Shown: in pieces, positions 26,693-36,143 of the stretch
Layout of the letters: each line of letters begins with the position of its first letter
Position numbering within the stretch: the first letter of the stretch is position 1
Assembly (NCBI GenBank): GCA_003327455.1
Contig: QOQU01000002.1
Span: 357,963 to 421,962, forward strand
Source: Anaerolineae bacterium
Lineage (GTDB): Bacteria; Chloroflexota; Anaerolineae; Anaerolineales; UBA4823
DNA length: 64,000 nucleotides
Direction of reading: 5' to 3'
Translations under genes and position numbers: made by a program
The notes under the pieces: generated by a model
The model's database searches: none
What the model saw: only the letters and a program-made list of their open reading frames with translations
What the model was told of the DNA's origin: nothing

Positions 26693-27309
26693 GGGACGAT
26701 AATCTCCTGAAATCCGTAACAATTGATGACTTGGGTCTTCCCCAGGCGGCTGAATTGGCGCTGCTCCTGGCCGTAAAGGTGAATATGACCATGTAAGTGA
26801 TAAGCCGGCTGAAAAACCTGATCAAACCAGCGAAAAGCGCGAATACCTTGATGGGCGTAATCTGTTTGATCATGGATGCCAAAGGGAGGCGCATGCGTGA
26901 CGAAGACATCGATAAATTTCCCATAGCGCAATTTATTGATCCATAAGGCAGGAAGCAAGCGAAAGACATGCAACCACATCTCGCTTTGGGAGTACATGAA
27001 TGGGCCTTCTTTGTAGCGGATACTCCCTTCAACCCCAGCCAGGATCAGTCCTGCATGGTTTACTGAACGAAGGTGAAGGTCAACACCTCCCAGGGGAGCT
27101 GGGTGAGGCTGTAATGGGGTGTCGGCTGACCGGTCGTGATTGCCGCGAATAAAATAGAGCGATGCATTTAGCAAACTGGTCAGATATTCCGGATAATAGT
27201 AAGGCAAATCTCCACAGCTTATCACCAAGTCAACTTTCAAAAAGCGATTGCTGATCTGAGGAGAGTAAAGGTAATCCAAAACAGTATCACTAACCGCCAG
27301 AATTCTCAT
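26689..27309 (-). CDS. Calcineurin-like metallophosphoesterase
   Basis: About 206 aa. MRILAVSDTV, SCGDLPYYYPEYL, IRGNHD, VFVTHAPP and HLHGHIH give the metal-binding motifs of class III phosphoesterases in order. The first motif is DTV instead of the usual DxH, so one metal ligand may be missing. A longer frame runs to 27474 into the upstream phosphatase gene, but the conserved fold begins at Met 27309, so I start there. Substrate unknown. The 3' end overlaps the ParB/UspA gene by 4 bases. Confidence 0.8.
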   Translation of the reverse strand: MRILAVSDTVLDYLYSPQISNRFLKVDLVISCGDLPYYYPEYLTSLLNASLYFIRGNHDRSADTPLQPHPAPLGGVDLHLRSVNHAGLILAGVEGSIRYKEGPFMYSQSEMWLHVFRLLPALWINKLRYGKFIDVFVTHAPPFGIHDQTDYAHQGIRAFRWFDQVFQPAYHLHGHIHLYGQEQRQFSRLGKTQVINCYGFQEIIVP

Positions 27310-27346
27310 TGTACGATAAACGGACTTACTTTTCTTCCTCTCCGGG

Positions 27347-27805
27347 TTATCCTTGGGCAAGTTTTTCAATGCGTTGATAACCACTGTGCAGAATTTTCTC
27401 GATTTCAGCGGCGGTCTGGCGATATTCATCCAACGTACCGCCAGCCGGGTCGGAGATTTCCTCATCTCGTCCAATCATTTCGCTGAGCAAGTAAACCCTA
27501 TCTGCATACTGGGGAAATTCAGCCTGTAGGAGTTGCTTATGGCGGTGCTCCATGACTAAAATCAATCGAAATTCTTGCATCAATGCACGGTCAATCGGTC
27601 GAGAACGATGCTGAGTGATGTCAATGCCTTTCTCTGCCAGGGTTTGAATCGCCTTTAGAGTAGCAGACGCGCCCTCAAAGGCTGCAACCCCCGCAGATTC
27701 GACTCTCCAACTATTCGAGTCCGCACTCACCAGAGCGCGGAACAACCCCTCTGCCATTGGCGAACGACACATATTGGCTGTACAGACAAACAACACCGAT
27801 TTCAT
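27347..27805 (-). CDS. Low molecular weight protein phosphatase
   Basis: 152 aa. VCTANMCRS places the CX5R active site at Cys8-Arg14, and EEISDPAGGTLDEY provides the catalytic Asp-Pro near residue 112. In exopolysaccharide loci such enzymes (Wzb) reset a tyrosine kinase, but no kinase is seen here; the CTxNxCRS loop also resembles YwlE arginine phosphatases. It is 4 nt downstream of the PglF/DegT fusion, so it belongs to that transcription unit. Confidence 0.85.
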   Translation of the reverse strand: MKSVLFVCTANMCRSPMAEGLFRALVSADSNSWRVESAGVAAFEGASATLKAIQTLAEKGIDITQHRSRPIDRALMQEFRLILVMEHRHKQLLQAEFPQYADRVYLLSEMIGRDEEISDPAGGTLDEYRQTAAEIEKILHSGYQRIEKLAQG

Positions 27806-27809
27806 TTTC

Positions 27810-29711
27810 TTATTTCACACCCTGCTTGATTTCATCGAGTACTTCGGCCAGGTTCTCGCACACAAATTGAACTTCTTCAGCTTTCATCGGAGCGGAGAAG
27901 GGCAATGCCAGGATGGATTTCCCCGCTGCCTCCGAAATAGGGAAATCACCTTCTTTATACCCAAAGCGTTCTCGATAGAAGGGCTGAAGATGAATAGGCG
28001 TGAAATAGGGACGGGCAGGAATGCCGCGTTGGGCCAATTTCTCGAGAACGACATTGCGATCGATATTCTCTTCGAAACGGACCGGATAAACAAACCAGCT
28101 CATGCGCGTTGTGGTCGGCACAATGGTTAAAGGCGATACACCAGCAATGTTCTCCAAGTGTTTTTTGTATTCTGCGGCAACTTCTTCGCGCTTGCGCAAC
28201 AAGGTGTCCAGGCGACGCATCTGCACGACACCAACGGCAGCATTCATCTCAGAAATGCGATAGTTATATCCCAATCGTGAGTGATTAAGCCAGCCATCAA
28301 AGACATCTCGCCCCTGATTGCGTAAACTGCGAAAGAGGTCTGCCCATTTCTCATCGTTCGTTACCAAAACAGCGCCTTCTCCCGTGGTAATTTGTTTATT
28401 TGGATAAAACGCAAAGGCGCCAGCTTTTCCCAGCGCGCCCACCCGCCTGCCTTTATACTCGGCGCCGATTGCCTCACAGGCATCTTCGATCACAATCAGA
28501 CCATACCTTTCAGCAATTTCCAGAATCGGGTCCATATCGGCTGGCTGACCAAAGATATGTACGGGTAATATTGCTTTGGTGCGCGGTGTAATAGCTGCCT
28601 CGATCCGGTTTGGGTCGATGTTCAGGCTGACCGGATCGATGTCCACAAAGACCGGCTTTGCCCCTTCATAAAGGGCAACATTGGCAGTTGCCACGAAGCT
28701 AAACGGTGAGGTAATCACCTCGTCTCCTGCGCCGATGCCCCCAGCTACAATACATAAGTGTAGAGCGGCTGTACCGTTAATGACCGCCACGGCATGTTCT
28801 GCATGAGCAACGGCGGCAGCATATTTCTCAAACGCCATTGTTTGCGAACCGATCGAAAGGTTGCGAGACTGCATTACCCGCACCACAGCCTCGATCTCCT
28901 CCCCGGTAATATCCGGCAATGCCATGGGAACTTTGAGAAATGTCGATAGTTGCTCCTCTTCTAATTTGAGAAAACTGCTCAGCGAAGGCATGGTTGAATA
29001 AGGTAATTGAGCTTCGTGGCATAAGCTCTTGATATTTTGAATCGTTTGCTGAGGTGCGCTTGGGATCGCAATAATCACGGCTTCTGCCTGACGTTTGGCA
29101 GCAATCTTTGGCAGGTTAATGATTGGGCCTTCCACCGGCAATCCCAGCATGCGTTGTCCGATTTTACGGGGATCATCATCCAGAAAGCCGACCGCTTTCA
29201 AGCCCAATTGTGGATTGGATTGGATTTCGCGCAGCATTTGTACACCCGCACTGCCAGCTCCGACGATCAGTACTCTACGGGCTGGGTCGAGTTTTACCCG
29301 CCGCCAGAGGATATCGCCCGGATAACGCTCTATCTGGTGCAGCAGCACCCGCAAGCCACCCAACAGAATTAAACTGAGAGCGAATTCAATCCCCAACACG
29401 GAGCGAGGCAGGGTATAGACAAAGCGAGGGTAGAGAGAAAATGCAATCACAGAAATTATGATCGAACCCACCAGAACAGCTAAAGCCAGGTGAAAGAAAT
29501 CGCGTGTTGTGGCATACCGCCAGACGCGGCGATAAATTCCTCCCGCAGCAAAGGTGATCGGTCGAATCACTATCCCGGCAAGGATGACAGGCAGTAAGGC
29601 ACGTAAAAAGTAGTCGATTGCATTGAATTCAAAGCGCAACATCAGGGCAAGCAAGAAAGCAACTCCGGTAAGCAGCCCATCCAGGAAGAAGAGAAGATAT
29701 GAACGGTTCAT
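27810..29711 (-). CDS. PglF-like membrane/Rossmann domain fused to DegT aminotransferase
   Basis: 633 aa fusion. Residues 1-125 hold four membrane segments and 145-260 a Rossmann domain (VLIVGAGSAG at 148-157) as in the N-terminal half of FlaA1/PglF/WbpM. The SDR dehydratase domain that should follow is absent. Instead a full DegT/DnrJ/EryC1 PLP aminotransferase starts at about 263 (ALPDITGEEIEAVV), with the Schiff-base Lys439 in AFYPNKQITTGEGA. It should make an amino sugar nucleotide at the membrane. The reading frame is uninterrupted through the junction. It lies just upstream of the LMW phosphatase. Confidence 0.85.
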   Translation of the reverse strand: MNRSYLLFFLDGLLTGVAFLLALMLRFEFNAIDYFLRALLPVILAGIVIRPITFAAGGIYRRVWRYATTRDFFHLALAVLVGSIIISVIAFSLYPRFVYTLPRSVLGIEFALSLILLGGLRVLLHQIERYPGDILWRRVKLDPARRVLIVGAGSAGVQMLREIQSNPQLGLKAVGFLDDDPRKIGQRMLGLPVEGPIINLPKIAAKRQAEAVIIAIPSAPQQTIQNIKSLCHEAQLPYSTMPSLSSFLKLEEEQLSTFLKVPMALPDITGEEIEAVVRVMQSRNLSIGSQTMAFEKYAAAVAHAEHAVAVINGTAALHLCIVAGGIGAGDEVITSPFSFVATANVALYEGAKPVFVDIDPVSLNIDPNRIEAAITPRTKAILPVHIFGQPADMDPILEIAERYGLIVIEDACEAIGAEYKGRRVGALGKAGAFAFYPNKQITTGEGAVLVTNDEKWADLFRSLRNQGRDVFDGWLNHSRLGYNYRISEMNAAVGVVQMRRLDTLLRKREEVAAEYKKHLENIAGVSPLTIVPTTTRMSWFVYPVRFEENIDRNVVLEKLAQRGIPARPYFTPIHLQPFYRERFGYKEGDFPISEAAGKSILALPFSAPMKAEEVQFVCENLAEVLDEIKQGVK

Positions 29712-30077
29712 GAGCTATTTCCCTTATATACTATTTTCTCTTTCTACAAGGCGAACCCAAAGCCAGGGAACTCAATTTCTTTAAATCCACAGCAGTGACT
29801 CTGCCGGGGTTGCGTAGGATTATATCTCAAATCCCAACCCGAAAACCAAAAATTATCCCTAAGCACGAAGTGCCTGCCAGCGGATTACCGACCGAAAATC
29901 GATTATCTTTGAGAACTGTTCTACGCTTACATTCACACAACCTGAAATATGGAAATCCATAATAGCAGATCATGAATCCCTCATGCATTCGCAAAAGCAA
30001 GAATCTTGTTTTCTAAAGATAAAAAAGGGAGACGCATTCAACCGCCTCCCTTGCAGATCAAATTAAAAAAGCTTTGC
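29712..30077. other. Intergenic region with promoter candidate and terminator
   Basis: 366 bases between two minus-strand genes. On the minus strand a TATAAT (29824-29819) may serve the fusion gene, though its -35 is weak. The right end holds the terminator of the SBBP protein gene (listed separately). No small gene is evident. Confidence 0.5.
30021..30052 (-). terminator. Rho-independent terminator after the SBBP protein gene
   Basis: Minus strand: AAGGGAGGCG, 8-nt loop, CGTCTCCCTT (10-bp stem with one G-T pair; 30052-30025) followed by a T-run. Confidence 0.85.
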
Positions 30078-32555
30078 TTATTCTGTAGAAGAAGAACCGC
30101 TCCAAAGGATAGATGGAAAGAAAAGTTGAAAAGCGGGTGTCAAGGGTTTCGAAGTAGATGTTGGCACAAGGGTCATGGTTGGACGTTCGGTGCGGGTGGG
30201 GGTAAGGGTGCGCGTAGGAGTTACCGTACGGGTTGGGGTCATGGTACGCGTGGGAAGAGGTGTTTTCGTTGCGGTTGGGGTGGGGGTGATCGTCGGGGTT
30301 TCGGTCAGGGTGGGAGTAGCTGTTGGGGTGGGAGTCGGGAAGAAACCCATTGCCAGCATCAACAGATATGCTTCACGTTCTTGAAAAGTCGGATCGACAG
30401 CCGTAGCAGAGAGCAATAGATCATCGGATTGGGTATCTCCGACTATATAAGGTCGAGGATCGTTTCCCAAAGCGATCGCATAACCCTGATCACTACCGCT
30501 ACCGCCAAAATAGGTGCTATAAAGCAACGCTTCTCCATCTTCACTTAACTTCGACACAAATGCATCGTCCCCGCCTTGCGTTGTGCGGTATAAGGCATCC
30601 GCAGTGGTTGGAAAATCAGCGGAGGATGTTCTTCCGGCAATCAATACCTGCCCATCAGCAGATACGGCAATCGAGCGACCGATATCCACACTGTTTCCTC
30701 CCAGATAAGTGCTATAAGCAATTCCACTGGTCGGACGAAATTTCATCCCGAAGGCGTCATAAACGCCTTGCAGGCTGGATAAATAAGCTGAAGAAGTGGG
30801 AAAGTCGGAAGAGCCCGTAAAACCGGTTAAAAACAAAAATCCCCCTTCACTTTTGAGATCCAAAACTTCGTCCCAGCCATTCCCTCCCAGGTAGGTGCTA
30901 TACTCCAGGGAAGCAGTAAACTGACTTAAGTCCAAAATCGAAACAAAACCATCTGCCTCCCCGCCATTGTAATCAGCGTCGAAAACCGTCTGGGTAGTGG
31001 GAAAGTTTTGCGAGCTGGTGCTACCGCCCACGACTACTTTCCCATCTTCCAATAAGTCTATCGCATAGCACATATCATTGTCAGAGCCACTCAGTAGAAC
31101 TTGGGATAAAAAACTCTCTCCTGAGGCGTGAAGCTTCCCCACAAAACAGTCTACTCCGCTAAGGTGACCATAACTATAGGGAAAGCTAGCTGAGGAGGTC
31201 TCTCCCGTCAGATAGGCCCGCTCTTGCACATCAATCACCAGATCATAGACCGCGTCCAATTGATCGCCCCCCATGCGGTGACTGTAAATCAGTTGATCCC
31301 CATCAGACGAAAGGCGCAGCACAAAGCCATCTCCACCTGAATTGGTTGAACCGATTGTATAAGGAAAGTCACTCGATGAAGTTACTCCGCCAACCATCAC
31401 GTCTCCCGCCTCGGTCAAAGCCAGGCTATACCCTCGATCCAATTGACTGCCGCCAACGTAGGTGGTGAAGATCAGGCTGGAAGAACCGGGGGATAACTTA
31501 CTGATAAAGACATCCTGATCCCCATTTAAGGTTGGGTCATATCCATTCCCTCTACCCGGAAAATCCGCCGATGTGGTTGAGCCAACCACATAGATAAATC
31601 CAGCCGCATCCACAGCCACATCATAAGCGGTTTCCTCGCCACCGCCGCCCAGGTACGTGCTGATCACCAACTCGGAAGCGTTATCCTGTCCCCACGCCCG
31701 AACGGGTAAGAAGGATAATTGCGGCGTAAAAGAAAAATCGGCTATGCGCAGCTCATCACCACCTGATGAAAGCAGGTCACGAATTGGAGGGAGGATTCTG
31801 GTTGTGGTCTCTTCGCCTTGCACCGGGTAACTCACTTGCAAACCTTTTGGTGAGAGCGGTAGAGGGAGTTCGATTTTCCCACCCGGCGTTGCAAAGCGGA
31901 TGCGACCTTCATCCACCCATTCCACCGCCTCCACTCCCTCCAGTTTCAGGTGCGGGCGAGCTGGCTTCACCCCTCGGCTCATCTCCCCGACAAGAAAACG
32001 CCAATTCAAACCCTTACCATTCAAGCTGACTTCCAAATCCAGACCCGGAAACAGGTTCCGGTAGGTCAGGCGTGAATAACCCGGCACATTCGTGACCCAC
32101 CTATCTCCCTTAAGATAATTCAAAGTATAAGGGACAGGTTCGCCTGGGATCAACTTTGGTTGCGGATTGCTCCCCACAAAAGCGAGCTTCCAGTGAACAG
32201 TCTTGCTTAGAGAATTTAAAGGGGGAAACTTACGCATAGTTTCGGGCAACGCTGCGCTTGGCTCGGGATAAACCAACGAAAACCAGATCGCATCCGCCGT
32301 GAACCAGAGGGTCAGATTCCCGCTTTGCGCCAGAAATAAAACCTCGGGCGGATATTGCCCGAGGTTGGGGAGAATTGGAGAATGAGACTGAATGGTGGTA
32401 TATTTAGGCGAGCCTTCCTGGTTTTCCTGCAGAACCGAGTATTTCCCTTTCAAGAGTACCCTTTGAACACCCCTGTAGGGGTGAGACAGGACGCACAATA
32501 CAAAGCTCATTGTAAGCGAAATCATAACCCATTTTGCGATCTGGTAAATTTTCAT
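30078..32555 (-). CDS. Secreted SBBP-repeat beta-propeller protein
   Basis: 825 aa. The N-terminus has a membrane segment/signal (about 10-27). The middle has a domain typical of SBBP proteins (about 60-290), then at least seven propeller repeats of about 55 residues with YSTYLGG or similar cores and AVDAAGFIYVVGST-like strands. The last ~90 residues are a Pro-Thr linker (PTPTPTATPT and so on) and a short hydrophobic tail ending LFFPSILW. It is likely surface-displayed. Function unknown; adhesion or envelope structure are common guesses for the family. It has its own terminator. Confidence 0.85.
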   Translation of the reverse strand: MKIYQIAKWVMISLTMSFVLCVLSHPYRGVQRVLLKGKYSVLQENQEGSPKYTTIQSHSPILPNLGQYPPEVLFLAQSGNLTLWFTADAIWFSLVYPEPSAALPETMRKFPPLNSLSKTVHWKLAFVGSNPQPKLIPGEPVPYTLNYLKGDRWVTNVPGYSRLTYRNLFPGLDLEVSLNGKGLNWRFLVGEMSRGVKPARPHLKLEGVEAVEWVDEGRIRFATPGGKIELPLPLSPKGLQVSYPVQGEETTTRILPPIRDLLSSGGDELRIADFSFTPQLSFLPVRAWGQDNASELVISTYLGGGGEETAYDVAVDAAGFIYVVGSTTSADFPGRGNGYDPTLNGDQDVFISKLSPGSSSLIFTTYVGGSQLDRGYSLALTEAGDVMVGGVTSSSDFPYTIGSTNSGGDGFVLRLSSDGDQLIYSHRMGGDQLDAVYDLVIDVQERAYLTGETSSASFPYSYGHLSGVDCFVGKLHASGESFLSQVLLSGSDNDMCYAIDLLEDGKVVVGGSTSSQNFPTTQTVFDADYNGGEADGFVSILDLSQFTASLEYSTYLGGNGWDEVLDLKSEGGFLFLTGFTGSSDFPTSSAYLSSLQGVYDAFGMKFRPTSGIAYSTYLGGNSVDIGRSIAVSADGQVLIAGRTSSADFPTTADALYRTTQGGDDAFVSKLSEDGEALLYSTYFGGSGSDQGYAIALGNDPRPYIVGDTQSDDLLLSATAVDPTFQEREAYLLMLAMGFFPTPTPTATPTLTETPTITPTPTATKTPLPTRTMTPTRTVTPTRTLTPTRTERPTMTLVPTSTSKPLTPAFQLFFPSILWSGSSSTE
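30172..30345. repeat. Low-complexity DNA coding the Pro-Thr linker
   Basis: Degenerate short tandem repeats of a GT/GG-rich type on the plus strand (such as GGGTNCGNGT units), which translate on the minus strand into the PTPT/TRTxTPTRT linker of the SBBP protein. Explained by the protein repeat; prone to length change. Confidence 0.8.
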
Positions 32556-32573
32556 CCATACCCTCCCAAGAAG

Positions 32574-32608
32574 AAAAAAGGGTATACAGAAGTGCTTTCT
32601 GTATACCC
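32574..32608 (-). terminator. Rho-independent terminator after the GH gene
   Basis: GGGTATACAGAA, 5-nt loop, TTCTGTATACCC (perfect 12-bp stem, 32580-32608), followed on the minus strand by TTTTTT. It separates the glycosidase gene from the SBBP gene. Confidence 0.9.
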
Positions 32609-32662
32609 TAATGAGCTGATAACCTCCGCCCTCCCCTTTCGTCCGACGACTCAGAACCCAGG

Positions 32663-34111
32663 CTAGCGCGTCCGAAACACGTACACCGGTCGACTGAAGC
32701 TAATGATGCTGCCCGGATCGGGCTGCTCGTTGCCATAGATATCCACCAGTTTCACAAAATTGTCTGGCTTCGAAATGTTATAGCTTGTCCCCGCCACTTC
32801 CCCGGTAGGGATGAGCAGCCAGATCTCCTGATTCCCAAGGTGATAGATGAATTTCGTATACCCCGCCTGGTCTTCACGGCTCTTGTAATCCGCCTGCGCC
32901 AGAATACTTGTCATGGTTTTCAGGGCGTTGTAGGCGGGCTTTGGATTGTTATTGGCATCTAAGAGCTTTGGAGATAAGTGTTTTAGGGAATACCAAATTG
33001 TGGCTTGTAATCCCTGCGCCCAGGTATTGGCATAAACATAAGTCAGGTAATCTGCTTTGGTTTGCTCGTACGCTTCAGGTGTGTCCCCAATATAACCGGA
33101 GCTTTGATAGAACATACCAGCTTCAGAAAGCATAATTGGTTTACTGATACCATAATTGCTCATTTTTTCACGTAAGTAATCCAATTTCCCATCAACCTGA
33201 CCTCCCTTTGCAGCCCATTCACGACGAGCATACTTTTCCGCCCACACGGCATTTTTACCTTCCGCGTAATAGGCATAACCATTAAAGGTCATGATGTCAA
33301 AAGCATTTCCTGCTCCCCTTTTCAAAACGCCTTCAAAGAAATTCCACTCATTGGCTTTGTCACGCGTTGCACAATAACCATCTCCCCAACTCCGAGGGTC
33401 ACAATCTAATAACAATGAGCCAATTAATACTTGCACCGACGGATTGGCTTGCTTAATTTTTGGATAAACCCTCAGAAGCATCTCGCCAAAATACTCACCC
33501 CCAAAATAGGGATCTCCTGGGTAGCTTTGCTCGCCCCAACATCCGATACCCAAACTATCCGGTACTCCAGTTGGAGCATCCTGTTCGTTCCAGACTTGAA
33601 AATAGCGCACGTTATAGGGTGGAACGCTGTAGCGTTTGACCACTTCAACCATGAAATTTGCAAAGGAATCTAATTCACTGCTTTTAATTGGACCACAGGC
33701 TTTATCGTATTTTCTGGCCCAGGTCGGAGCGCGTTGCACAATCAAAATGACCTGAATGTTACGTTGGGATGCATTAGCAAGGAAATTCTTCAATCCGTCA
33801 TCGTTCCAATTATAGACGCCTCTGGTTGCTTCAACCTGATCCCAGAGTACAGAAACACCGCGCGCCCAACTCAAACCAGCTTCACTGACTTTATCCAGAT
33901 TACTTCTTGCATCAACCCCGAAAACCGTCACCAGCGGGTAATTACGAAACACCAACGGCAAATATAGATTTTGGGTTTGCGATTCCTCCAACTCTCCGCT
34001 TGCCTCCGAGTTTGCAAAAGCCTGGGGGATAAAATTTTGAGCGCGAATCCTTAAAAACAACAGTGAAACCAATAAAAAACTCCCCAACAAAATTGAAAGT
34101 GTCTTTTTCAT
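32663..34111 (-). CDS. Secreted clan-A glycoside hydrolase-like protein
   Basis: 482 aa. A signal peptide (1-24) precedes a short Ser/Glu-rich stretch and a TIM barrel. VWNEQD places an acid/base Glu176, and MLSEAG a nucleophile Glu330, as in clan GH-A (GH5/GH39-like) glycosidases. The C-terminal ~100 residues form a beta domain. It may trim or degrade the exopolysaccharide made by this locus. It starts 3 nt after the upstream membrane gene, so the two are co-transcribed, and has a strong terminator. Confidence 0.8.
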   Translation of the reverse strand: MKKTLSILLGSFLLVSLLFLRIRAQNFIPQAFANSEASGELEESQTQNLYLPLVFRNYPLVTVFGVDARSNLDKVSEAGLSWARGVSVLWDQVEATRGVYNWNDDGLKNFLANASQRNIQVILIVQRAPTWARKYDKACGPIKSSELDSFANFMVEVVKRYSVPPYNVRYFQVWNEQDAPTGVPDSLGIGCWGEQSYPGDPYFGGEYFGEMLLRVYPKIKQANPSVQVLIGSLLLDCDPRSWGDGYCATRDKANEWNFFEGVLKRGAGNAFDIMTFNGYAYYAEGKNAVWAEKYARREWAAKGGQVDGKLDYLREKMSNYGISKPIMLSEAGMFYQSSGYIGDTPEAYEQTKADYLTYVYANTWAQGLQATIWYSLKHLSPKLLDANNNPKPAYNALKTMTSILAQADYKSREDQAGYTKFIYHLGNQEIWLLIPTGEVAGTSYNISKPDNFVKLVDIYGNEQPDPGSIISFSRPVYVFRTR

Positions 34112-34114
34112 CAG

Positions 34115-36010
34115 CTAACTCCTTATTGACTGATAATAGCTCCAGATCGACCACAATGCCCACAGATTATAACCGATTAAGAGCAAAAACCAGAGAACAT
34201 TCATCAAAATTGGCTTGTCTTTGAAGGGACGTGTAGAGCCAAGCAGCGTCGCCCATCCATTAACGATGAACATCGCCAGAGGCAAAATCGCTGGCATGAG
34301 ATAGCGGGCATTGGGCATGGCTTCGTACCAGATCCAATTGCCTCCATGGCGAAACAGAGTCATTACCAGAATCAGGAAAAATGACAAAAATAAGAAGGCA
34401 ATTAACTGCCAGGCGATTTCGTTTCGGCGCTGATATACTGACAACACATTTCCCAGGAGAATAAACAACGTCAACCACCCAAAGAATGAGTAAGGATTAG
34501 CGCCAACCAATGGAACGCTCCCCCACCCAAAGCGCCCCCAGAAGGTCTGGAAGACATGCCCGGCTGCCCCCTGCAGATAGGGATATCCAACCGGAGGGTC
34601 GAAAATCGCCCACAGGTGGGTGATAGAGAAAGCAAATTTTTGATCCACCCATTGCTCCAGCCAGGGTTGCAATCTCCACCATGTACGCTCGAACGAAGCA
34701 TTGCGCACATAGTTTTCCACCCGTTGCGTGCCCAGCTGAAAATGCTTACAGGAATCATCCAGAGGGGACGGGATGTCTTTAGAAGTGCCCGAATCGGGAA
34801 TCAAAAAAAGACAATCCAAGGTTATTTCACCTTCTTCGGGGGTTACAACGCCAATTTCCATGGCGATCTTTTTCATTTCCTGGGGAAGAGTGATCGTTTG
34901 CTGGATTAAGGTCGGCTGTTCCGGAAGTTGGTTCACCCGTTCCACAGGCTGCTTCTCCTGATTGATCCAGACCACGAGAGGCACAGCATTGATTTCGCCT
35001 TTACCCCACATCCATACACCGACCCGCACGTTTTTCCCAGCTAGACCTTCTCTTGCTTCCTTCGAGAGCGGCTGATACATCAGATGATAACCAGCAGGTA
35101 AATGAGCCACGCGTTCCCCAGCCATTGCTGTGTCAGAAGCCATTGCCGCAGCAAGTTGATGATTGGCAAAGGCGTAAAAATACGCTGGCGCTTGAGTATC
35201 CAGCGAGAACAGAACAAAAGGAAACGCCACGAAAAAGCCACCTACCGCAACCAATTCCCCCTTTGGAAATCGCCGTAAGAGGAATAGCAAAAGCCAGAGA
35301 ACCCCCAGCGGAACGCTCACCCAGACATTGCGTTTGGTCACCACACAAAGTAAAGCACTGCTCAGTAGAGCAATCAGATTCACCAGATTCAGGCCTCTCT
35401 TCCAAATGCGCAGACATATGTAAAGAAAAAGTGTGAAAAATGTTACCGCTGCTACGTCGTCATTGATCGCCGTCATCTTATCCACAAACGAAGGAAAAAA
35501 CACGAAAACTAGCGGCATAAGACTGCCCAATTTCTGCTCCCACCCCGACTCCCGATTTGCCAGAATTGCCAGATACACGGTAAACAGAAAGAGCAGCCAG
35601 GAAACCAGTCGGGCCACATAGAGTTGCAGAACCACATCTGCATGGCGTATTAATCGCAACGGCAGGGAGTAGAGCCAGAAGGCAAAATCGGGAAAAGCAA
35701 TCTGTCTGAGACCGATCCAGATTTCATCTTCGAGAAGAATTAAATTAGGTCGGTATCCAAGCGGCTCGAAAAATCCCGCTTCAACCATCGAAGCAGCCAC
35801 TTCACGGCGGAAAGCCTGAATCGAAAGAGCACGCCACTCCTCTCGTTTCCCCTCCATACTGGCATACATCCAGGCAAACTCAAAATTGCCCGGCTCGTCA
35901 TTGTGCTGCCAGGGGGGTACAAGAAATATATAGATTAAACCATTGAGCGCAGCCAAACATAGAAGCAACCAAGTCGGCAAACGCATGAAGTTTAATGATG
36001 AAATCCGCAT
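34115..36010 (-). CDS. GT-C-like / DUF2142-like integral membrane protein
   Basis: 631 aa with about ten membrane helices. The first loop HNDEPGNFEFAW (about residues 36-47) resembles the Asp/Glu catalytic loop of GT-C glycosyltransferases and DUF2142 proteins. A large extracytoplasmic segment (about 285-480) interrupts the helices and is predicted beta-rich. It probably transfers a sugar from a lipid-phosphate donor outside the membrane, or modifies the polymer. It is paired with the secreted glycosidase gene. Confidence 0.65.
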   Translation of the reverse strand: MRISSLNFMRLPTWLLLCLAALNGLIYIFLVPPWQHNDEPGNFEFAWMYASMEGKREEWRALSIQAFRREVAASMVEAGFFEPLGYRPNLILLEDEIWIGLRQIAFPDFAFWLYSLPLRLIRHADVVLQLYVARLVSWLLFLFTVYLAILANRESGWEQKLGSLMPLVFVFFPSFVDKMTAINDDVAAVTFFTLFLYICLRIWKRGLNLVNLIALLSSALLCVVTKRNVWVSVPLGVLWLLLFLLRRFPKGELVAVGGFFVAFPFVLFSLDTQAPAYFYAFANHQLAAAMASDTAMAGERVAHLPAGYHLMYQPLSKEAREGLAGKNVRVGVWMWGKGEINAVPLVVWINQEKQPVERVNQLPEQPTLIQQTITLPQEMKKIAMEIGVVTPEEGEITLDCLFLIPDSGTSKDIPSPLDDSCKHFQLGTQRVENYVRNASFERTWWRLQPWLEQWVDQKFAFSITHLWAIFDPPVGYPYLQGAAGHVFQTFWGRFGWGSVPLVGANPYSFFGWLTLFILLGNVLSVYQRRNEIAWQLIAFLFLSFFLILVMTLFRHGGNWIWYEAMPNARYLMPAILPLAMFIVNGWATLLGSTRPFKDKPILMNVLWFLLLIGYNLWALWSIWSYYQSIRS

Positions 36011-36143
36011 AGTGGTATTGTCAGATAAAGCACAATCATGATAAGTAGCAATTTCGATGAATTAATAACCTTTATCTAAGAGCAAACTCAAGAATGTTTA
36101 GAAGCACAGCAGGGCTGAAAGACGCTGCAATACCAGGAAATTT

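Noticed and set aside
30172-30345. Possible CRISPR or tandem-repeat array
   Set aside because: No uniform repeat-spacer structure; the periodicity follows the PTPT codons of the linker.
30006-30419. Plus-strand open frames rich in Gly/Arg/Val opposite the SBBP gene
   Set aside because: They are mirror frames of the Pro-Thr linker; composition is explained by the minus-strand repeat.
34471-34758. Minus-strand 95-codon frame inside the GT-C-like gene
   Set aside because: Alternative frame of a conserved membrane protein gene; no ribosome site.
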